DNA from: Streptomyces sp. Tue 6430
GTDB taxonomy: Bacteria; Actinomycetota; Actinomycetes; Streptomycetales; Streptomycetaceae
Length of the DNA stretch: 64,000 nt
Assembly: GCA_021568835.1 (NCBI GenBank)
Contig: JAKGSH010000001.1
Location: forward strand, 248,001 to 312,000
Reading direction: 5' to 3'
Within the stretch, counting starts at the first letter, position 1. Every line of letters begins with the position of its first letter. Under the pieces are notes generated by a model, which saw only the letters and a list, made by a program, of their open reading frames with translations, searched no databases and was not told the origin of the DNA. Below, one piece after another: positions 8,745 to 18,319 of this stretch. Made by a program: the position numbers and the translations under genes.

Positions 8745-9350
8745 TCAGAAGCCCCGCCAGACGTTGTCGAAGGCGGCGTCCTCCACGGACCGCCGCTGCC
8801 GTACGGCGGTCAGCTCCGTCACCGCGTCGCCGACCGCGACCAGCACCGTCGCCACCCGGTCGGTCAACGGGCCGGGGAAGCCGTCGCCCTCCTCCTCGCG
8901 GACCCCGGTGGCGGTGGCCAGGCCCGCCAGGACGGGCTCGCCCGCGGCCCAGCGTTCGGCGGCGCGCCGCCGGGCCGGTGAGTCCACGGCCGCGCTCCGG
9001 CCGGACTGCCCGGCGAGCAGACGGCCGCGCGGGCGGGCCAGCACGCCGTCGGCCTCCATCCGGGCGGTGTAGGCCTCGGCCAGCCCCCGGCCGCGCCGCC
9101 ACAGCCACTCCTCGACCGACTCGTACGGTTCCCGCCGCACCACCGAGGCCGCGGCCTCCGCGAGGAGCCGGTCGGCCGGGGCCGGCGCCGGGCCGGGCGT
9201 CACCCGGTCGTCGGCGAGGACGAGCACGTCCGCCTCCACCAGGTCGATCAGCTCGGCCCCCGCGAGGGCGAGGGAGAGCTCACCCCGCTCCACGGGGCGT
9301 GCGGGCGGCACGTCCAGCGAGACGATCAGCAGGTCCTGCGCCGTGGTCAT
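8745..9350 (-). CDS. GPP34 (GOLPH3/Vps74-like) family protein
   Basis: The 201-residue protein starts MTTAQDLLIVSLDVP and contains ERGELSLALAGAELIDLVEAD, typical of the GPP34 family. In eukaryotes GPP34 proteins bind phosphatidylinositol-4-phosphate; the role of the many actinobacterial paralogues is unknown. The ATG at 9350 is preceded by GAAGGGGAA. The gene is convergent with the conservon and divergent from tdh. No membrane segment is visible. Confidence 0.8.
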   Translation of the reverse strand: MTTAQDLLIVSLDVPPARPVERGELSLALAGAELIDLVEADVLVLADDRVTPGPAPAPADRLLAEAAASVVRREPYESVEEWLWRRGRGLAEAYTARMEADGVLARPRGRLLAGQSGRSAAVDSPARRRAAERWAAGEPVLAGLATATGVREEEGDGFPGPLTDRVATVLVAVGDAVTELTAVRQRRSVEDAAFDNVWRGF

Positions 9351-9554
9351 GGGCTGTTCCCCTTCGGTCGGTTCCCCCTCAAGGGTGACACGGGGGCCGG
9401 GGCGTGAAGCGGAGCTGTGGCTCCGGTTAAGAAAGTCTCGATGGACCGCGCCGCCGCGGTGCGGCAGATTGCTACCGGATTCCACCCCTTCCCCCGCCAC
9501 GGGCGTCCTTCGGCATGCCCGGCGCGGGGGTCCCGATCGTCAGGAGCCGTACCG

Positions 9555-10583
9555 TTGAAGGCGCTGGTCAAGGAGAAGGCGGAGCCGGGACTGTGGCTCG
9601 CGGACGTGCCGGAGCCCGCCGTCGGACCCGGTGACGTACTGATCAAGGTGCTGCGCACCGGTATCTGCGGCACCGATCTGCACATCCGGTCCTGGGACGG
9701 CTGGGCCCGGCAGACGATCCGCACCCCGCTCGTCCTCGGGCACGAGTTCGTCGGCGAGGTCGTCGAGACCGGGCGGGACGTCGCCGACATCAAGGCCGGC
9801 GACCGGGTGAGCGGCGAGGGGCATCTCGTCTGCGGCCGGTGCCGCAACTGCCTCGCCGGACGCCGCCACCTGTGCCGGGCCACCGTCGGACTCGGCGTCG
9901 GCCGCGACGGCGCGTTCGCCGAGTACGTGGCGCTCCCCGCCACCAACGTCTGGGTGCACCGCGTCCCCGTCGACCTCGACGTGGCGGCGATCTTCGACCC
10001 GTTCGGCAACGCCGTCCACACCGCCCTGTCCTTCCCGCTGGTCGGCGAGGACGTGCTGATCACCGGGGCCGGCCCGATCGGTCTGATGGCCGCCGCCGTC
10101 GCCCGGCACGCCGGTGCCCGCAACGTCGTCGTCACCGACGTCAGCGAGGAGCGCCTGGAACTCGCCCGCAAGATCGGCGCGAGCCTCGCCCTGAACGTCT
10201 CGGACGCGACCATCGCCGACGGACAGCGCGAACTGGGCCTGCGCGAGGGCTTCGACGTCGGGCTGGAGATGTCCGGCCGCCCCGAGGCGATGCGCGACAT
10301 GATCGCCAACATGACGCACGGCGGCAGGATCGCCGTGCTGGGCCTGCCCGCCGAGGAGTTCCCGGTCGACTGGGCCCGGATCGTCACCTCGATGATCACC
10401 ATCAAGGGCATCTACGGCCGCGAGATGTTCGAGACCTGGTACGCGATGTCCGTGCTGCTGGAGGGCGGCCTCGACCTCGCCCCGGTGATCACCGGCCGCT
10501 ACGCCCACCACGACTTCGAGGCGGCCTTCGCCGACGCCGCGAGCGGCAGGGGCGGCAAGGTCATCCTCGACTGGACCGCGTAA
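9555..10583 (+). CDS. tdh: L-threonine 3-dehydrogenase
   Basis: The zinc-dependent dehydrogenase oxidises L-threonine to 2-amino-3-ketobutyrate with NAD. The protein is 342 residues, the usual length. C38 in [10 protein letters not shown] and H63-E64 in VLGHEFVGE match the catalytic zinc site. The structural-zinc cysteines lie in [16 protein letters not shown], and [10 protein letters not shown] is the NAD motif. The TTG start at 9555 is chosen because AGGAG lies at 9542-9546 and this gives the correct length; a long upstream extension is non-conserved. It is followed after 30 bp by kbl, the next pathway enzyme. Confidence 0.96.
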   Translation: MKALVKEKAEPGLWLADVPEPAVGPGDVLIKVLRTGICGTDLHIRSWDGWARQTIRTPLVLGHEFVGEVVETGRDVADIKAGDRVSGEGHLVCGRCRNCLAGRRHLCRATVGLGVGRDGAFAEYVALPATNVWVHRVPVDLDVAAIFDPFGNAVHTALSFPLVGEDVLITGAGPIGLMAAAVARHAGARNVVVTDVSEERLELARKIGASLALNVSDATIADGQRELGLREGFDVGLEMSGRPEAMRDMIANMTHGGRIAVLGLPAEEFPVDWARIVTSMITIKGIYGREMFETWYAMSVLLEGGLDLAPVITGRYAHHDFEAAFADAASGRGGKVILDWTA

Positions 10584-10613
10584 GCCATCTGCTTTCTCCT
10601 AGGAGCTTCTGAG

Positions 10614-11810
10614 ATGTTCGACTCCGTGCGCGACGACCTGCGCGCCACCCTCGACGAGATCCGCGCCGCCGGCCTGCACAAGCCCGAGCGGGTCATCGGC
10701 ACCCCGCAGTCCGCCACCGTCGCCGTCACCGCCGGCGGCCGGCCCGGCGAGGTCCTCAACTTCTGCGCCAACAACTACCTCGGCCTCGCCGACCACCCCG
10801 AGGTGGTCGCCGCCGCCCACGAGGCCCTGGACCGCTGGGGCTACGGCATGGCGTCCGTGCGGTTCATCTGCGGCACCCAGGAGGTCCACAAGGAGCTGGA
10901 GGCACGGCTGTCCGCGTTCCTCGGCCAGGAGGACACGATCCTGTACTCCTCCTGCTTCGACGCCAACGGCGGCGTCTTCGAGACGCTGCTGGGCCCGAGG
11001 ACGCGGTGATCTCCGACGCCCTGAACCACGCCTCCATCATCGACGGCATCCGGCTCTCCAAGGCCCGCCGCTTCCGCTACGCCAACCGCGACATGGCCGA
11101 CCTGGAACGGCAGTTGAAGGAGGCCGTCGAAGGGGGCGCCCGCCGCCGGCTGATCGTCACCGACGGCGTCTTCTCCATGGACGGCTACGTCGCCCCCTCG
11201 CCGAGATCTGCGACCTCGCCGACCGCCACGACGCGATGGTCATGGTCGACGACTCCCACGCCGTCGGCTTCGTCGGCCCCGGCGGCCGCGGCACCCCCGA
11301 GCTGCACGGCGTGATGGACCGCGTCGACATCGTCACCGGCACCCTCGGCAAGGCCCTCGGCGGCGCCTCCGGCGGCTACGTCGCGGCCCGCGCCGAGATC
11401 GTCGCCCTGCTGCGCCAGCGCTCCCGCCCCTACCTGTTCTCCAACACCCTCGCCCCGGTCATCGCCGCCGCCTCCCTCAAGGTCCTCGACCTGCTGGAGT
11501 CGGCCGACGACCTGCGCGTCCGGCTCGCCGAGAACACGGCTCTGTTCCGCCGCCGCATGACCGACGAGGGCTTCGACGTCCTCCCGGCGACCACGCCATC
11601 GCGCCCGTGATGATCGGCGACGCGGCACGGGCGGGCCGGATGGCCGAGCTGCTGCTGGAGCGCGGGGTGTACGTGATCGGCTTCTCCTACCCGGTCGTCC
11701 CGCAGGGGCAGGCCCGCATCCGGGTCCAGCTCTCCGCCGCGCACTCCACGGCCGACGTCGACCGCGCCGTGGACGCCTTCGTGGCGGCGCGGGCGGAACT
11801 GGAGGCCTGA
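10614..11810 (+). CDS. kbl: 2-amino-3-ketobutyrate CoA ligase (three frameshifts)
   Basis: This PLP enzyme converts 2-amino-3-ketobutyrate and CoA to glycine and acetyl-CoA, completing threonine degradation begun by tdh. The frame is broken three times, each by one missing base (about 10995, 11195 and 11586). Repair gives 399 residues, the family length. Conserved segments include [40 protein letters not shown] and the PLP-lysine segment [19 protein letters not shown] precedes the ATG. Because all key motifs are intact, I consider the gene functional and the breaks sequence errors. Confidence 0.93.
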
Positions 11811-11844
11811 CCCGCGGGCCCCGGCGCCTTGCGATAATCGCTCC

Positions 11845-12747
11845 ATGATCGAGGCGCGGCGGCTCCACATCCTGCGTGCGGTGGCCGACCACCGCACCGT
11901 GACGGCGGCTGCCGCCGCGCTCTACCTCACCCCGTCCGCCGTCTCCCAGCAGCTCACCGCCCTGGAACAGGAGACCGGCCACCGCCTGGTGGAACGCGGC
12001 GCCCGCGGCGTACGGCTCACCCCGGCCGGTGAGATCCTCCTCGCCCACGCCCACGCGGTCCTCGCCCAGCTGGAGCGGGCGGAGGCGGAACTGGCCGCCT
12101 ACCGCTCGGGCGCGGCCGGCACGGTCACCGTGGCCGCCTTCGCCACCGGCATCGCCCTGGTCGTCGCGCCCGCCGTGGCCCGGCTCGCCGGCACCGACCC
12201 GGGGATCAGGATCCGCGTCCAGGACGCCGAGGGCGACGCCAGCCTGCCGATGGTCCTCGACCGGCAGGTCGACATCGCCGTGGCCGTCGAGTACCGGGGG
12301 GCGCCCGCCGCCGACGACCCGCGCCTCGCGCACGTCCCGCTCTACGCCGAGCCCTTCGACGCGGTCGTACCGGTCACCCACCGCCTCGCCGCGGACGCCG
12401 AGGTGCCGCTGGCCGAGCTGGCCAAGGACCCCTGGATCGGCCCCTACCCGGGCAATCCGTGCCACGACGTGGTCGTGCTGGCCTGCGAGCACGCCGGTTT
12501 CCAGCCCCGCCTGGAGCACTCCTCGGACGACTTCCGCGCGGTCGTGGCGCTGGCCTCCGCGGACGCGGGCGTGGCGCTGGTCCCGCGCTCGGCCCTGCGC
12601 GGCATGGACCTGACCGGCGTGGTCGTCCGCCCGGTCGACGGCGTGGCCCCGACCCGCCGCGTCTTCGCGGCCGTGCGCCGGGGCGCCGAGGAGCATCCGC
12701 TGTTCCGCCCGGTGCTGGAGGCGCTGACGGAGGTCACCCCCGACTGA
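11845..12747 (+). CDS. LysR-family transcriptional regulator
   Basis: This is a 300-residue LysR protein with an N-terminal winged helix-turn-helix (RTVTAAAAALYLTPSAVSQQ) and a periplasmic-binding-type effector domain. It lies 34 bp after kbl on the same strand, and a threonine or serine metabolite may be the effector, but that is inference from position. GATAAT at 11833-11838 lies 6 nt before the ATG and no Shine-Dalgarno is present, suggesting a leaderless transcript. Confidence 0.9.
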   Translation: MIEARRLHILRAVADHRTVTAAAAALYLTPSAVSQQLTALEQETGHRLVERGARGVRLTPAGEILLAHAHAVLAQLERAEAELAAYRSGAAGTVTVAAFATGIALVVAPAVARLAGTDPGIRIRVQDAEGDASLPMVLDRQVDIAVAVEYRGAPAADDPRLAHVPLYAEPFDAVVPVTHRLAADAEVPLAELAKDPWIGPYPGNPCHDVVVLACEHAGFQPRLEHSSDDFRAVVALASADAGVALVPRSALRGMDLTGVVVRPVDGVAPTRRVFAAVRRGAEEHPLFRPVLEALTEVTPD

Positions 12748-12750
12748 GCT

Positions 12751-12783
12751 TCTCATATCTGGGATAGCATCCCGGATATGAGA
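12751..12783. promoter_or_regulatory. 33-bp palindromic operator overlapping the XRE-cupin start codon
   Basis: The left arm TCTCATATCTGGGAT (12751-12765) and right arm ATCCCGGATATGAGA (12769-12783) are inverted repeats, 15 bp with one mismatch, around a 3-nt centre. The start codon of the downstream regulator (12778-12780) lies inside the right arm. TAGCAT at 12765-12770 could be a -10 box 7 nt before the ATG, so the transcript may be leaderless. Repressor binding here would block both promoter and start. Autoregulation by the XRE protein is the simplest reading. Confidence 0.75.
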
Positions 12784-13368
12784 CAGTCCGCCCCGGAAGA
12801 GGCAGAGCGGGACACCGACGCCCGGCTGGCCGCCCGGCTGGCCGAGCTGCGCGCCGAGCGCGGCTGGTCGCTGGAGGAGCTGGCCGAGCGCACCGGGGCG
12901 AGCCGCTCCACCCTGTCCCGCGCCGAGCGCGCCGAGATCAGCCCGACCGCCGCCCTGCTCAACCGCCTGTGCCACGTCTACGGCCGGACCATGTCCCGGC
13001 TGCTCGGCGAGGTGGAGGCCGGGGCCGAGCCGGCGCCGCTGGTGCGGGCCGGCGAGCAGCCCGTCTGGGAGGACCGGGCCTCCGGGTTCGTCCGGCGCTC
13101 CGTGTCGCCGCCGCACCCCGCGCTGCGCGGCGAACTCGTCGAGGGCCGGCTCGCCGCGGGCGCCGACCTCGCCTACGACCGGCCGCCCGTGGCCGGCCTG
13201 GAACAGCACATCTGGGTCCTGGAGGGCACCCTCCTGGTGACGGCGCGGGACACCGAGCACCGCCTGGCCGCCGGCGACTGCCTGCGGCTGCGGGTGTGGG
13301 GACCGACGCGGTTCCGGTGCGCGGGCGAGAAGGGGACGCGGTACGTGCTGGCGGTGGTGCTGCCGTGA
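12778..13368 (+). CDS. XRE-family regulator with C-terminal cupin
   Basis: The 196-residue protein has an XRE helix-turn-helix (RGWSLEELAERTGASRSTLS, about residues 29-48) and a cupin domain in the C-terminal half (LEQHIWVLEGTLLVTARDTE, then GDCLRLRVWGPTRFRC). This HTH-cupin architecture is common for regulators of amino acid or small-molecule metabolism. The GNAT gene downstream overlaps it by 3 bp (13365-13368), so the two form an operon. A palindrome spans its start codon. Confidence 0.9.
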   Translation: MRQSAPEEAERDTDARLAARLAELRAERGWSLEELAERTGASRSTLSRAERAEISPTAALLNRLCHVYGRTMSRLLGEVEAGAEPAPLVRAGEQPVWEDRASGFVRRSVSPPHPALRGELVEGRLAAGADLAYDRPPVAGLEQHIWVLEGTLLVTARDTEHRLAAGDCLRLRVWGPTRFRCAGEKGTRYVLAVVLP

Positions 13369-13885
13369 CGACGACCGGACTCGACGCCCCCGGCTCCTGG
13401 ACCTGGCGGGCCGGCTGGCCGACCTGCTGGTCGACACGGTGCACGGCGGCGCCTCCGTCGGCTTCCTCGCCCCGCTCGACCACGCGGAGGCCCTCGCCTG
13501 GTGGCAGGGGCGCGCGGCGGGGGTCGCCGCCGGACGGCTGGCGGTCTGGGCGGCCCTCGACGGCGACCGGGTCACCGGCACCGTCACCCTGGCCCTCCCC
13601 GACAAGCCCAACAGCCGCCACCGCGCCGAACTCGTCAAGCTGATGGTCCACCAGGAGGCCCGAGGGCGGGGCCTGGGCCGCCGGCTGCTGGCCACCGCCG
13701 AGGAGGCCGCCGCCGCTGCCGGCATCACCCTCCTGCACCTCGACACCGAGACCGGCAGCCCCGCCGAACACCTCTACCGCACCGGGGGATGGACCAGGGC
13801 GGGGGTCATCCCCGACTACGCGGCCGACCCGTCCGGAGTCCTGCGGCCGACCACCCTGTACTACAAACACCTCACCCCGGCGTGA
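13365..13885 (+). CDS. GNAT N-acetyltransferase (one frameshift)
   Basis: The repaired protein has 173 residues with the acetyl-CoA loop QEARGRGLGRRLL and downstream HLDTETGSPAEHLYRTGGW. The start GTG at 13365 overlaps the regulator's stop. One C is missing in the run near 13390; with it the frame reads DAPRLLDLAGRLADLLVDTV and continues to the stop at 13885. GNAT proteins next to XRE-cupin regulators often acetylate a small molecule that is also the effector, but no substrate can be named here. Confidence 0.85.
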
Positions 13886-13915
13886 CTGTCGGTGCCTGCC
13901 GCTAGCCTGCGCAGC

Positions 13916-14274
13916 ATGCCGGACGCCGAAGACGTACGCCGTGTCGCCCTGTCCCTGCCGGACACGGCCGAGAAGACCGCCTGGAACATGCCCACGTTCC
14001 GGGTCGCGGGAAAGATGTTCGCCACCCTCCCCGAGGACGAGACCTCCCTCGCCGTGCGCTGCCCAAGGAGGAGCGCGACGAACTGGCCCTCGCCGAGCCG
14101 GAGAAGTTCTGGATCGCCGACCACGAGGCCCAGTTCGCCTGGATCCGGGTCCGGCTGGCCGCCCTGGAGGACGAGGCCGAGCTGCGGGACATCCTCGCCG
14201 ACTCCTGGCGCCAGGCCGCCCCGACGCGCCTGCTGGAGGCACACCCGGGACTGGGGGTGCCGGGAGAGGCCTGA
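13916..14274 (+). CDS. MmcQ/YjbR-family protein (one frameshift)
   Basis: A small protein (119 residues repaired) beginning MPDAEDVRRVALSLPDTAEK, characteristic of the MmcQ/YjbR fold, a CyaY-like DNA-binding-type domain of unknown function. One base is missing near 14062; repair gives KEERDELALAEPEKFWIADH, the conserved second half, and a stop at 14272-14274. TAGCCT at 13903-13908 lies 7 nt before the ATG with no ribosome site, so the message may be leaderless. Confidence 0.82.
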
Positions 14275-14383
14275 GAAGCGTCGGCGAGCGCGCCCCCGGT
14301 AAACGCGTGCGCGATCACCGACCCGAGTGCGGTATTGTTTCCCTGCACGTCCGGCCGGGCGAAACCCCAGGTCAGACGGGCAA

Positions 14384-14457
<74 letters not shown>

Positions 14458-14476
14458 CTTTTCGAAGTCGCGGGTC

Positions 14477-14511
14477 AGAGGTCGTTTCAGAGGAGATCTG
14501 AAACGACCTCT
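14477..14511 (+). terminator. Terminator of tRNA-Pro copy 1
   Basis: A perfect 15-bp stem, AGAGGTCGTTTCAGA with its complement, surrounds the loop GGAGA 20 nt after the tRNA end. A short T-rich stretch (ATCGTTTTT) follows a few bases later. Confidence 0.85.
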
Positions 14512-15058
14512 TGATCGTTTTTGGGGACCGGCTGGGGGGTCGGCGCACTTGACGGGGCTGAAGCGCACCTCGACCCGGTCGGCATGCGCCCTGCGCCCCC
14601 GTGTACTCGCCCGCTTTCCGCTTTCCGGAGACCGGCATCCGCACGGCCGCCTCTGTCCCCCGTCCTGCCGGTGGCTCGCCCATCACGCCAGTCGCAACCA
14701 GCTGATTCCGACGGACATCGCGCACGCCGTCCGACGTGGCCGGTGCGGCCTGACGCCGACCCGCCCCGTCGAACACTTCCACCGGTCGGCGGGTCTTGCG
14801 GCCCTGGCGCTGGACCACCGCGGGTGGGTTTCGACTTCGACGACCTGCGCAGGCCGGCCGAACGCGGCCAGGTCGGGTGGTGAGGCCGTCCTGCCCGTCG
14901 GCCGGCCGGAGGCGGGAGCAGCGCCCGTCGAGGTCCGTTCTAGGCGATTCGGTGCGTTATGTGCTTGATCTTGACTTATGCGGCCTTTAGCGTTCGCCGG
15001 GGGAAACGCTGCGAGGTTCGAGTCCCGTGTCACCGTCCGGAAGCGAGGTGTGGAGCCC
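14512..15058 (+). other. 540-bp region with no recognised gene
   Basis: Between the tRNA terminator and the lpqY start I find no intact protein I can recognise. Short open frames exist on both strands, but none has a convincing start or motif; a segment near 14760-14880 could be a decayed gene. The last 120 bp are less GC-rich and contain TTGATC and TTGACT near 14966-14976, a possible -35 region for the transporter operon. No integrase or duplicated tRNA end was found. Confidence 0.5.
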
Positions 15059-16367
15059 GTGCGCGCGAGGTGTGGCTGCCGGCCCGTTTCGGTTCAGAAG
15101 GGATGTACCAGAGGGACGCGATGGCTGCGGGCGTTCACCGTACTGCCGTTGCTGGCGTCGGTGCTCGCCGCTTGTGGCAGTGACGAGGGCTCGGGCAGGC
15201 CCACCCTCAACTGGTACAACTTCCCCGACGACTCCGGCGCGCTCCAGAAGGCGGCCGACCGGTGCAGCCAGGCGTCGGGCGGTCGCTACAGGATCAGCTA
15301 CAACAAGCTCCCGCGTGCCGCGGACGGCCAGCGCCAGCAGCTTGTCCGCAGACTCGCCGCCGAGGACGACTCGATCGACATCCTGGGCCTGGACGTCACC
15401 TGGGCGGCGGAGTTCGCCGAGGCACGCTGGATCCGGGAATGGACGGGGACGGCGAGGCGGCAGGCCGTAGAGGGCACCCTGCGCGTACCGCTGCAGACCT
15501 CGACCTGGAAAGGCAAGCTGTACGCCGTCCCGTACAACACCAACACCCAGCTCCTGTGGTATCGCAAGGACCTGGTGCCCACCCACCCAGGACCTGGGCC
15601 GAGATGCTGGACATGGCCGGCGCCCTCGCCCGGCAGGGCAAACCGCACTTCGTGGAGATCCAGGGCGCCCAGTACGAGGGCCTGACCGTCTGGTTCAACA
15701 CGCTGATCAACAGCGCGGGCGGCTCCATCCTGAACGCGACCGCGACCGAGCCTTCGCTCGGTCCTCCTGCCGTGCGGGCCGCCGGGATCATGCGTGATCT
15801 GGCGAAGTCCCCGGCCGCGGATCCTTCCCTGTCCAACCAGATGGAGGACCAGAATCGCCTCGCCATGGAATCGGGGTGGCGGCGTTCGAGCTCAACTACC
15901 CGTTCGTCTATCCGTCGATGAAGGCGAACAACCCCGAGCTGTTCAAGAGCTTCCGCTGGGCGCCGTACCCTCAGGTCGACGCGAACCGCCCGGCACGGCC
16001 CACCATCGGCGGCATCGACCTGGCGGTGAGCGCCTACTCGCGCCACCCCGACCTGGCCTTCGAGGCGGCGCTGTGCCTGCGCAACCGGGAGAACCAGCTC
16101 ACCGCCGCGCTCGAGGGCGGTCTGCCGCCCACCCTGCGCGCCCTGTACGACGAGCCCGCGTTCATGAAGGAGTACCCCTTCTCCAAGGACGTGCTGGCCG
16201 CCCTGGAGTCGGCGAGCGTGCGCCCGATCACTCCGGTCTACCAGAACGTGTCGATCGCGGTCTCCCACACGCTGTCTCCGCCGTCCGGGATCGAACCGGA
16301 GAGCTCCGTCGACACCATCAGGGAGCAGATCGACGATGCCCTGCGATCCGAGGGTGTGATCCCGTGA
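15059..16367 (+). CDS. lpqY: Trehalose-binding lipoprotein, LpqY-like (two frameshifts)
   Basis: Substrate-binding protein of an ABC importer, 436 residues after repairing single-base losses near 15585 and 15875. The lipobox LAAC follows a hydrophobic signal (FTVLPLLASVLAAC). Segments such as NTQLLWYRKDLV, WFNTLINSAGGSI, TIGGIDLAVS and LEGGLPPTLRALY resemble mycobacterial LpqY, which captures trehalose for recycling. The start is uncertain: GTG 15059 or 15050 are possible, and no strong ribosome site stands out. The gene leads an operon with sugA, sugB and sugC homologues. Confidence 0.82.
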
Positions 16368-16437
16368 ACCACCTCCTCCCGCACCACTTTGCCGGCCGGC
16401 GCCGCAGCGCGCGGGCCTCGTCCTCGGAGGGCCCGAG

Positions 16438-17397
16438 ATGAGCACGCGGGCGCGACCGGCCGGAGCACCGCCGCCCCCCGAGTCGGAGACGGAGCAGGCG
16501 GAGCCGCACCGGGCGGCACTCTCGGCGGGCGCCAGGCAGGAGCGGCGGCTCGGCTGGCTGCTCTGCGCGCCCGCGGTCGTCGTCATGATCGCGGTGACCG
16601 CCTACCCCGTCGGGTACGCCGTCTATCTGTCCCTCCAGCGGTACGACCTGCGCTTTCCCGGACGAGCGGAGTTCGTGGGCCTGAGCAACTACGGGGCGGT
16701 GCTGTCCTCCCCGTTCTGGTGGGACGCCTTCTGGGTCACGCTTTTCATCACCGCCGTGTCCGTGGCGATCGAGCTGGTCCTCGGAATGGGGCTCGCCCTG
16801 GTGATGCACCGCACGATCTTCTGGCGCGGCGCCGTCCGCACGTCGGTCCTCATCCCGTACGGGATCGTCACCGTGGTCGCCGCCTTCTCCTGGCAGTACG
16901 CCTGGACCCCGGAGCTCGGATACCTCGCCGAGCTGTTGCCCGGCGGAGAGGCTCCGCTGACCCAACAGTGGCCCGCCCTCTGGCTGATCATCCTCGCCGA
17001 GGTGTGGAAGACGACGCCGTTCATGGCCCTGCTGCTGCTCGCGGGCCTCGCGCTGGTCCCCGAGGAGACCCTGAAGGCGGCCATGGTGGACGGTGCCACC
17101 GCCTGGCAGCGGTTCACCAAGGTCATGCTGCCGCTGATGAAACCGGCCATCCTGGTGGCACTGCTCTTCCGCACACTGGACGCGTTCCGGATCTTCGACA
17201 ACATCTACATCCTGACCGCGGGCGCCCACGGGACCGGCTCCCTGTCGATCCTCGGGTACGACAACCTGTTCACCGCGCTGAACCTGGGCATCGGGTCGGC
17301 GATCTCGGTCCTGATCTTCCTCTGCGTCGGGATCATCGCCTTCACCTTCGTCAAACTGTTCGGCACCGCCGCACCCGGCGCGGAGGTGAAGCGCTGA
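16438..17397 (+). CDS. sugA: ABC sugar permease, SugA/MalF type
   Basis: This 319-residue permease has six predicted membrane helices, the first at about residues 40-62. The EAA loop reads [19 protein letters not shown], which docks the ATPase. It lies 70 bp after the lpqY-like gene, and its stop overlaps the sugB start as TGATG. With the neighbouring genes it forms a binding protein-dependent importer, most likely for trehalose. The first 35 residues are cytoplasmic and proline-rich. Confidence 0.88.
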   Translation: MSTRARPAGAPPPPESETEQAEPHRAALSAGARQERRLGWLLCAPAVVVMIAVTAYPVGYAVYLSLQRYDLRFPGRAEFVGLSNYGAVLSSPFWWDAFWVTLFITAVSVAIELVLGMGLALVMHRTIFWRGAVRTSVLIPYGIVTVVAAFSWQYAWTPELGYLAELLPGGEAPLTQQWPALWLIILAEVWKTTPFMALLLLAGLALVPEETLKAAMVDGATAWQRFTKVMLPLMKPAILVALLFRTLDAFRIFDNIYILTAGAHGTGSLSILGYDNLFTALNLGIGSAISVLIFLCVGIIAFTFVKLFGTAAPGAEVKR

Positions 17398-18230
17398 TGG
17401 CCGAGGCAGGAAAGACGCATGCCGCCCGATGGGGCGTCCTGAACGTGGTGGTGGTGCTGTACGCCCTGTTCCCGGTGGGGTGGATCGCCGCGCTGTCGTT
17501 CAAGGACCCCGGCACCCTCACGGACGGCGACTACATCCCCAGGGACTGGACCCTTGAGAACTACCGGGGCATCTTCGAGACCTCCGAGTTCACCCGCGCA
17601 CTGATCAACTCGATCGGTATCGCCCTGATCGCCACCGTGATCGCGGTGGCGCTGGGCACCATGGCCGCCTACGCGGTGGCCAGGCTGCGCTTCCCCGGCA
17701 AGCGGGTGCTCATCGGCATGTCACTGCTGATCGCCATGTTCCCCCCGATCTCCCTGGTGTCACCACTGTTCAACATCGAGCGGATCATCGGGATCTTCGA
17801 CACCTGGGTCGGGCTGATCATCCCGTACATGACCTTCTCCCTGCCGCTGGCGATCTACACCCTGTCGGCGTTCTTCCGGGAGATCCCCTGGGATCTGGAG
17901 AAGGCCGCCAAGGTCGACGGGGCGACGCCCGCGCAGGCCTTCCGGATGGTGATCGTGCCGCTGGCCGCGCCGGGCGTGTTCACCACGGCCATTCTCGTGT
18001 TCATCTTCTGCTGGAACGACTTCCTGTTCGCGATCTCGCTGACGTCCACCGAGTCCGCGCGCACGGTGCCGGCCGCGATCGCGTTCTTCACCGGCAGCTC
18101 CCAGTTCCAGCAGCCCACAGGGTCGATCGCCGCCGCCGCCGTGGTCATCACCATCCCGATCATCGTTTTCGTCCTGTTCTTCCAGCGGCGGATCGTCGCC
18201 GGACTGACCTCCGGCGCGGTCAAGGGGTGA
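17397..18230 (+). CDS. sugB: ABC sugar permease, SugB/MalG type
   Basis: The 277-residue second permease has six membrane helices and the EAA loop [20 protein letters not shown]. It starts at ATG 17397, overlapping the stop of the preceding permease by one base. The C-terminus ends [15 protein letters not shown], the usual MalG-type tail. It pairs with the SugA-like permease to form the translocation path. Confidence 0.9.
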   Translation: MAEAGKTHAARWGVLNVVVVLYALFPVGWIAALSFKDPGTLTDGDYIPRDWTLENYRGIFETSEFTRALINSIGIALIATVIAVALGTMAAYAVARLRFPGKRVLIGMSLLIAMFPPISLVSPLFNIERIIGIFDTWVGLIIPYMTFSLPLAIYTLSAFFREIPWDLEKAAKVDGATPAQAFRMVIVPLAAPGVFTTAILVFIFCWNDFLFAISLTSTESARTVPAAIAFFTGSSQFQQPTGSIAAAAVVITIPIIVFVLFFQRRIVAGLTSGAVKG

Positions 18231-18319
18231 GCGGACCGACCGCGGCGGACAGGCCACCGGTCCGGGACACCGACCGCGGTGCGCGGACCCGGAAGGCATG
18301 AAGGCAAGGAGGCACCACC

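Noticed and set aside
10614..11810. kbl and the thiolase as pseudogenes
   Set aside because: All breaks are single missing bases in G/C runs and every catalytic motif is intact, so sequence error is more likely.
11185..13746. Very long minus-strand open frame opposite kbl, LysR and XRE genes
   Set aside because: It is a shadow of high-GC coding sequence, with repetitive Gly/Arg/Ala composition and no motif.
15011..15038. tRNA-like T-arm sequence (GGTTCGAGTCCC) near the lpqY start
   Set aside because: The flanking bases do not pair as a T-stem and no acceptor or other arms are present.
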